Source: Ancrocorticia sp047501485 (GTDB lineage: Bacteria > Actinomycetota > Actinomycetes > Actinomycetales > Actinomycetaceae). From it: a DNA stretch of 64,000 bases. The translations under genes and the position numbers were made by a program. The DNA lies in NCBI GenBank assembly GCA_047501485.1, contig JAZDRN010000002.1, positions 124,001 to 188,000 on the forward strand, in the 5' to 3' direction. The notes beneath the pieces were generated by a model. That model was not told where the DNA came from. It saw nothing but the letters and a program-made list of their open reading frames with translations, and did no database searches. Positions 59,615-64,000 of this stretch are shown in pieces; the stretch's first letter is position 1, and each line of letters opens with the position of its first letter.

Positions 59615-60786
59615 ACGTTCCTCCTCATGATTGCAGCAACCGCCGTGGCGGCGCTTCCCAGCGCGATGCCTTCGCCAGACTTCTCATGGGCGCGCTGGGC
59701 CCCGGCGAGAAGTCCTCCGATAGCGTGCAGGTTCAAATAGACGGGCTGGCCCTTGCCATCGAGTGGACGCATGTCCTCGTCCACGGCAAGACCCGCCGCG
59801 AACAGTGGTTGGGGAGTGCCCCAGTAATCGCCGTGAACGAGTTCCTCGCCGGCGGTGACGGGCAGTCCGAAGACCGTCTCGGAGAGTTTCCCGTACGAAT
59901 CCAACAGCAGCGCACCGGATTCGATGCCACCACCGGCATAGACGACGACGTCGGCCTTGATGCGCTTGACCGCACCGGCGACCTGCGCGTGTACGGCGGT
60001 GACCCGCCCGTCCACGACATCGGCGCCGACGGCCTTGGCGTTCAGGAACATCCGGATGCGCTGGTCCGCGCAGGCCTGGCGGAGCAGTTCGTTCATCTCC
60101 AGGCCTGGAATGGAGGGGGGCGGCAACGGAATCTGGAACACCGGAGCGCCGGCGGCGTCTTGGATGCGAGCCCAGACATCCTCGCGCACCACGGCGGGAA
60201 TACCGATGCGCTCACCCTCGCGGACGAGCTTCGAGAGGCGCCTGCCGAGGTCCTCAGCGGCACCGGGTTCGGCCAGGGAGCGCGAATAGGCGAGCGCAGT
60301 ATCGCCCGCGGCTGAGAGTTTGATGACCTCTGCTCGCACGTTCACGCCCTGAGCGGCGAGATTCTCAGCGGCCAGCCTGGGATAGAAGTCCTTCAGGCCG
60401 TCAAAGCCGACGAACACGTAGCTCGCTCCCTCCTCTATACGGCCGGCGGCCATCGAGGCAGGGTACAAGCTGGTGCGGCGCAGTGCGCCCATCGCGGTGG
60501 GGAGAACGGCACTCGTCTCCAGATTGCCTTCAAGCGGAACCGTCTTGTTGAACGCGGCGATGCCCGAGCGAAGCGCTTCCTCTGAGATCTTGCGATAGGG
60601 ATGGCTTTCGGGTAGATCCTTCACTGCGTCGAGCGGCCGGGGAGCATCGAGGATGTCGATGGTTCCCTGACCGAGCTGAAGCCCGCCGAAGCCGTAGGTG
60701 ACGACGGTGACGTCCGCACCGGCATCCTTCAGCATGAGGGCCGCGGTGAGGCCGGAGATACCGGCACCGATGACTACTGTTCTCAC
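59611..60786 (-). CDS. glpB: Anaerobic glycerol-3-phosphate dehydrogenase, subunit B
   Basis: 391 aa from GTG 60786, overlapping the glpA stop (GTGA); the longer frame upstream lies inside glpA. Flavoprotein with an N-terminal dinucleotide fold VVIGAGISGLTAAL, the GFGGLQLGQGTIDIL segment typical of GlpB, and GGIESGALLLDSYGK near the C-terminus. Works with GlpA and GlpC in oxidation of glycerol-3-phosphate to DHAP under anaerobic conditions. Confidence 0.93.
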   Translation of the reverse strand: MRTVVIGAGISGLTAALMLKDAGADVTVVTYGFGGLQLGQGTIDILDAPRPLDAVKDLPESHPYRKISEEALRSGIAAFNKTVPLEGNLETSAVLPTAMGALRRTSLYPASMAAGRIEEGASYVFVGFDGLKDFYPRLAAENLAAQGVNVRAEVIKLSAAGDTALAYSRSLAEPGAAEDLGRRLSKLVREGERIGIPAVVREDVWARIQDAAGAPVFQIPLPPPSIPGLEMNELLRQACADQRIRMFLNAKAVGADVVDGRVTAVHAQVAGAVKRIKADVVVYAGGGIESGALLLDSYGKLSETVFGLPVTAGEELVHGDYWGTPQPLFAAGLAVDEDMRPLDGKGQPVYLNLHAIGGLLAGAQRAHEKSGEGIALGSAATAVAAIMRRNV

Positions 60787-62420
60787 TTTGCTCCTCCTGC
60801 AACCTTGGCCGCCGGGAAGCGAGTCGCCGAGGCGAGCTCGGAGCCCCGTGGCAGCTCGGTGACGGGCAAATCGTTCACGCTGAAGGTCGAGTGATAGACC
60901 CACTCGTCCAGTGCCGCCTCGCGAGCCTGCGCCCCATTGAGGATCGGATAGATGCCGCCCCAGCGGTTCTTCATGAACAGGCGCAGCAGCTCGGTGGCCT
61001 GTTCGGCGCTCCAGCAGCCGTGCTCGTGTGCGATGCCCGCCGTGCGCGAGGCGCAGAAACCTCCCTGACAGGGGCCCATGCCGATGCGCAGCTGGCGGCG
61101 GAGGTCGTCGAAGGTGGCATCTGGCTGCTCGTCGAGCAGGTCGGTGATCATCTTCTTGGTGACGAATTCGCACTCGCAGATGATCGGATCCCGATCGGGG
61201 GCGCCGTGATCGGCCTTCTTGGCCTTCTCCACCATCTCGAGGCGGTGGGTGACCTTGTAGTTATGGCCACTTGCCACCGCTTCCTCGGCCGTGCGGCATA
61301 CCAGATTCTCACCCAGTTCCTCGCAGACGGCGTCGACCACGCGAGCCGCCATCAGGCGGTAGGTGGTCAGCTTGCCTCCGGCGACGGTGATGAGGCCCTT
61401 GACGTCGTGCCTCACCACGCTCATGCCGCGAGACATGTGACGGGTGTCGTCGGCCGCGACGCGCTTGTCCTTGAGCAACGGGCGGGCACCGGCCCATACG
61501 TGCAGGGCGCGGGAATTGCGGAAGCCTGGGATCAGCTCCTCGCCAGAATCCAGCATCTGCTGGACCTCGTTGTACTCGATCTTCAGATGATCGGGATCCT
61601 CGGCGCGAACGTCCGTGGTGCCGATGATCGAGACGGTGTGAACGGGGACGAGGATGTCGCCGTCGGCCGGATAGACGCAACGGTTCACCACACTGTTGAC
61701 GAGGCGATGGTTCATCGCGATCATGATGCCGCGGCCGGGGACGACCTCGACGCCGTGCTCTCCGGCCATCTCCACGATCTGACCGGCCCAGGGGCCAGCC
61801 GCATTGACGACAGCGCGGCATTCGATGTGAACGTCCTCGCCCGTCTTGTCCGCATGGCACACAACGCCGCTGACCGCTCCGTCGCGGCTCTCGACGCTGG
61901 TGACCCGGTGGTACGTCAAGCACTCGGCACCGTATTCCTTGGCGGATTCGACGGCTCCCCAGATCATACGCCAGCCGTCCACGGTCCCATCTTGAACCTC
62001 GAAGGCGCGCACAATCCTGGGGTTGAGGCGCGGTTCGCGCCGGAGAGCTTCCTTGATCGTGATCTCGGCCGTCGGGACCTGGGTGTCCTGGGCTCCCTTG
62101 AAGAACCGGTCCGGGTACTCTTCGTCGTCGCCCTCGACGGAAACGAAAAGCCCCCCGGTGGTTTCGACGGCATCGGGGTGGATACGGGTAAGGATGGCAT
62201 TCTCTTCCGCACATTCGGTTGCCGAATGCGGATCGGAGACGACGTATCGCCCTCCGGAATGCAGAAGGCCGTGGTAACGGCCCGTGGTTCCCTGGCCGAG
62301 ATCGACGCGCTCGACGAGGATGGCTTTCAATCCGCGCATGGCCGCATCACGAAGGACACCGACGCCGGTTGCCCCTCCGCCGATGATGACGACATCGCAG
62401 GTTAATTTCTTGGCTGACAC
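60783..62420 (-). CDS. glpA: Anaerobic glycerol-3-phosphate dehydrogenase, subunit A
   Basis: 545 aa catalytic subunit. FAD motif VVIIGGGATGVGVLRDA, then GTTGRYHGLLHSGGRYV. The C-terminal ~90 residues carry a BFD-like [2Fe-2S] domain (CECEFVTKKM and GPCQGGFCASR) that separates GlpA from the aerobic GlpD. Start GTG 62420 lies 6 nt after a -10-like TAGAGT on the minus strand, suggesting a leaderless message. First gene of glpA-glpB-glpC. Confidence 0.96.
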   Translation of the reverse strand: MSAKKLTCDVVIIGGGATGVGVLRDAAMRGLKAILVERVDLGQGTTGRYHGLLHSGGRYVVSDPHSATECAEENAILTRIHPDAVETTGGLFVSVEGDDEEYPDRFFKGAQDTQVPTAEITIKEALRREPRLNPRIVRAFEVQDGTVDGWRMIWGAVESAKEYGAECLTYHRVTSVESRDGAVSGVVCHADKTGEDVHIECRAVVNAAGPWAGQIVEMAGEHGVEVVPGRGIMIAMNHRLVNSVVNRCVYPADGDILVPVHTVSIIGTTDVRAEDPDHLKIEYNEVQQMLDSGEELIPGFRNSRALHVWAGARPLLKDKRVAADDTRHMSRGMSVVRHDVKGLITVAGGKLTTYRLMAARVVDAVCEELGENLVCRTAEEAVASGHNYKVTHRLEMVEKAKKADHGAPDRDPIICECEFVTKKMITDLLDEQPDATFDDLRRQLRIGMGPCQGGFCASRTAGIAHEHGCWSAEQATELLRLFMKNRWGGIYPILNGAQAREAALDEWVYHSTFSVNDLPVTELPRGSELASATRFPAAKVAGGAK

Positions 62421-62426
62421 AGTTTC

Positions 62427-62432
62427 ACTCTA
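62427..62432 (-). promoter_or_regulatory. Candidate -10 element of the glpA promoter (TAGAGT)
   Basis: On the minus strand TAGAGT is followed by 6 nt and the glpA GTG. Confidence 0.5.
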
Positions 62433-62442
62433 CCGATGTGTC

Positions 62443-62520
62443 GTGCATCTCGAATACCAAAGGAACTATGTGCATTCGTGCATGATACGAGTGGGAGATT
62501 GTGCAGGTCATCGTGCACAA
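62443..62520. promoter_or_regulatory. GTGCA repeat array in the glpA / regulator divergent promoter
   Basis: Five GTGCA copies (starting 62443, 62470, 62478, 62501, 62513) lie in 75 bp. The last two are part of a perfect dyad TTGTGCA-N8-TGCACAA (62499-62520). A likely binding array for the SorC-type regulator. Confidence 0.6.
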
Positions 62521-63533
62521 TGGGTTATGTGGTAGATAGTTTGGAACGCCGACGGCTGGCCTATGAAGCCGCTCTCCTGTACTACATGGAGCAGCAGACC
62601 ATGGAATCCATCGCGAAAAGGATGGGTCTGTCTCGCTCCACCGTGTCACGTCTCGTAGCCTCCGCGCGCGAGGAGGGGCTGGTCCGGATCACGCTGCACG
62701 CCCCCCAGGAACCGGCCGCCACAACCGCATCGAGGCTCAGTTCGATGTATGGCGTGTCGGTGACGATCGTTCCGGTCTCCCAGCCGACGAGCGAACTGCG
62801 CCGCCTCGAACGAGTGGCCTCTATGGCCGGGGCGATGATCTCGGACCTAGTCACGGACGGTGCCACCATTGGCGTGGCCTGGGGCACCACGCTTTCGGCG
62901 GTTTCCGAACGGCTTGTGCCCAAGCATGTGGATCGCTCGATCGTGGTCCAGCTCAACGGTGCCGCAAACCCGGGCACCACCGGCATTCCCTTCGTGGGGG
63001 AGCTGCTGGGCAATTTCAGCCGAGCCTTCGGCGCGAAGGTCATGGCATTCCCTGTCCCCGCTTTCTTCGACTACGCCACCACCCGCGCGGCCCTGTGGCG
63101 CGAGCGTTCGATCGCCGCGGTCCGGGAGGCGGGGCGCAACGCCGACATCGCCATCTTCGGAGTGGGAGCCTTCGGCGCTCCACTGGCATCCCACGTCTAC
63201 GCTTCCGGTTATCTGGCCAACGACGATGTCATGAGACTGCGACGCGAAGGCGTCGTCGGCGATGTGTGCACCGTGTTGGTGCGTTCGGATGGCAGCTATT
63301 CCGACATCGAGATCAACTCGCGCGCTTCGGGCCCCACCCCTGCTGAGTTGCAGAAGATTCCGCGCCGGGTATGCGTTGTGGCGGGCCCTGCGAAATCCAC
63401 CGCCCTCATCGGCGTCCTGCGCTCGGGAGCGGTCACCGATCTCATCGTGGATGACGAATGCGCCCAGCGCGTCCTCGAAGAGAGCGAACGGCCGTGGCGG
63501 GCGCGGCCGACGGGCGCTGGAATATCCCAGTGA
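62520..63533 (+). CDS. SorC/DeoR-type sugar-phosphate-binding transcriptional regulator
   Basis: 337 aa from ATG 62520 (GTG 62529 is possible; the frame upstream crosses the operator array and looks non-coding). The N-terminal HTH ESIAKRMGLSRSTVSRLVA is followed by a SorC-family effector domain (GVAWGTTLSAV, GVGAFG, and GDVCTVLVRSDGSYSDIEIN). Divergent from glpABC, so a regulator of glycerol-3-phosphate use, probably sensing a phosphorylated C3 compound. Its stop overlaps the argA GTG, as part of a short unit. Confidence 0.9.
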   Translation: MGYVVDSLERRRLAYEAALLYYMEQQTMESIAKRMGLSRSTVSRLVASAREEGLVRITLHAPQEPAATTASRLSSMYGVSVTIVPVSQPTSELRRLERVASMAGAMISDLVTDGATIGVAWGTTLSAVSERLVPKHVDRSIVVQLNGAANPGTTGIPFVGELLGNFSRAFGAKVMAFPVPAFFDYATTRAALWRERSIAAVREAGRNADIAIFGVGAFGAPLASHVYASGYLANDDVMRLRREGVVGDVCTVLVRSDGSYSDIEINSRASGPTPAELQKIPRRVCVVAGPAKSTALIGVLRSGAVTDLIVDDECAQRVLEESERPWRARPTGAGISQ

Positions 63534-64000
63534 CCATTCGTTTTCGGTTAGCCAAACCCTCCGATGTCCGGGCTATAGCCGCGCTCGTCGGCCCCTACGC
63601 CACTCGCGGCATCCTCGTTGAGAAGGAGCTCATCGCCTATTTCGAGGATGTTCAGGAGTTCATCGTGGCTCATCGCGAGGACACGCTCGTGGGATGCGGC
63701 GCACTGCATGTGCTGTGGGACGACATAGCGGAGGTGCGCACGCTGGCAGTCTCCCCTGAGGCGCTGGGTACGGGCGTGGGGCACCTGCTCCTCGAGAAAC
63801 TGGAGCGGCGCGCACGCAGCCTCGAACTGCGCCGCCTCTTCTGCCTCACCTTCGAGGTGGACTTCTTCGCCTCCCATGGCTTCACCGAGATCGAGGGCAC
63901 CCCCATCGGTACCGACGTCTATCAGGAGATGCTCCTCTCGCACGACGACGGCGTCGCCGAGTTCCTCGACCTGGCCAAGGTGAAGCCGAACACCCTGGGC
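63530..64000 (+). CDS. argA: N-acetylglutamate synthase, GNAT type (3' end cut by the window)
   Basis: 157 codons visible from GTG 63530, overlapping the regulator stop (GTGA). GNAT acetyltransferase matching the actinobacterial single-domain NAGS: KPSDVRAIAALV, VQEFIVAHR, GCGALHVLWDDIAEVRTLAV, the acetyl-CoA loop ALGTGVGHLLLE, FFASHGFTEIEGTP and VAEFLDLAKVKPNTLG near the usual C-terminus. Makes N-acetylglutamate from glutamate and acetyl-CoA, the first step of arginine synthesis. Only the last ~10-20 residues are missing. Confidence 0.92.
   Translation, partial: MTIRFRLAKPSDVRAIAALVGPYATRGILVEKELIAYFEDVQEFIVAHREDTLVGCGALHVLWDDIAEVRTLAVSPEALGTGVGHLLLEKLERRARSLELRRLFCLTFEVDFFASHGFTEIEGTPIGTDVYQEMLLSHDDGVAEFLDLAKVKPNTLG

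Overview
The window is 64 kb of high-GC, densely packed chromosomal DNA from an actinobacterium. Evidence for this is the classic order ppa, dacB, zinc-metalloprotease, tilS, hpt, ftsH, folE, folP, folBK, DUF3180, two PH-domain genes, DUF2520, panC, panD, lysS, together with many GTG/TTG starts, frequent ATGA/GTGA overlaps and apparently leaderless promoters (TANNNT 6-7 nt before the start codon). LctP/LutABC, anaerobic GlpABC and TenA suggest a facultatively anaerobic heterotroph; an Actinomycetaceae-like host is my guess, not proven. I see no rRNA, tRNA, CRISPR array, insertion sequence or prophage.

Layout. 1-3.2 kb: the end of a Calvin-cycle operon: form II RuBisCO (5' truncated by the window), a CbbF-type fructose-bisphosphatase homologue that has lost its canonical metal ligands, and phosphoribulokinase. 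3.4-8.6 kb: a dicarboxylate/amino-acid symporter and a large FAD/Fe-S D-2-hydroxyacid dehydrogenase. 8.8-15 kb: a RAMA-domain protein, then the leftward operon metY-metX-hydrolase, preceded by a structured leader with a Met-rich mini-ORF. 15-18.4 kb: an NlpC/P60 hydrolase and an ArsR/M23 peptidase pair. 18.4-36.7 kb: the conserved housekeeping block, interrupted at 30.6-32.1 kb by two AT-richer genes for small exported proteins. 36.8-37.5 kb: a MOSC protein.

37.7-47.2 kb: a sugar-phosphate cluster: split transketolase, DeoC-type aldolase, FGGY kinase, SDR, CbbY-like phosphatase, class II aldolase, an over-long transaldolase-like protein and a GntR/UTRA regulator. A palindromic motif, GACTATACC-GGTATAGTC, lies at its divergent promoters. 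No transporter is in the cluster. 47.3-49.7 kb: a CueP-like lipoprotein, a small membrane protein and a frameshifted tenA. 50-56.1 kb: a tight six-gene leftward operon lctP-lutA-lutB-lutC-SMP30-P-loop kinase. 56.6-63.5 kb: glpK and glpABC facing a SorC-family regulator. The window ends inside argA.

Taken together, the region handles lactate, glycerol and pentose/hexose phosphates and also encodes RuBisCO and PRK. A plausible reading is that CO2 fixation serves as an electron sink or a ribulose-phosphate salvage route during heterotrophic growth. Transketolase, aldolase and the CbbY-like phosphatase from the GntR cluster could supply the regenerative and repair steps missing from the short cbb operon. 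This linkage is inference. Two sequence-level oddities recur: duplicated segments spanning stop codons (lysS, MOSC gene, glpK, and inverted at prk), and very long perfect hairpins without clear U-tracts at gene ends.
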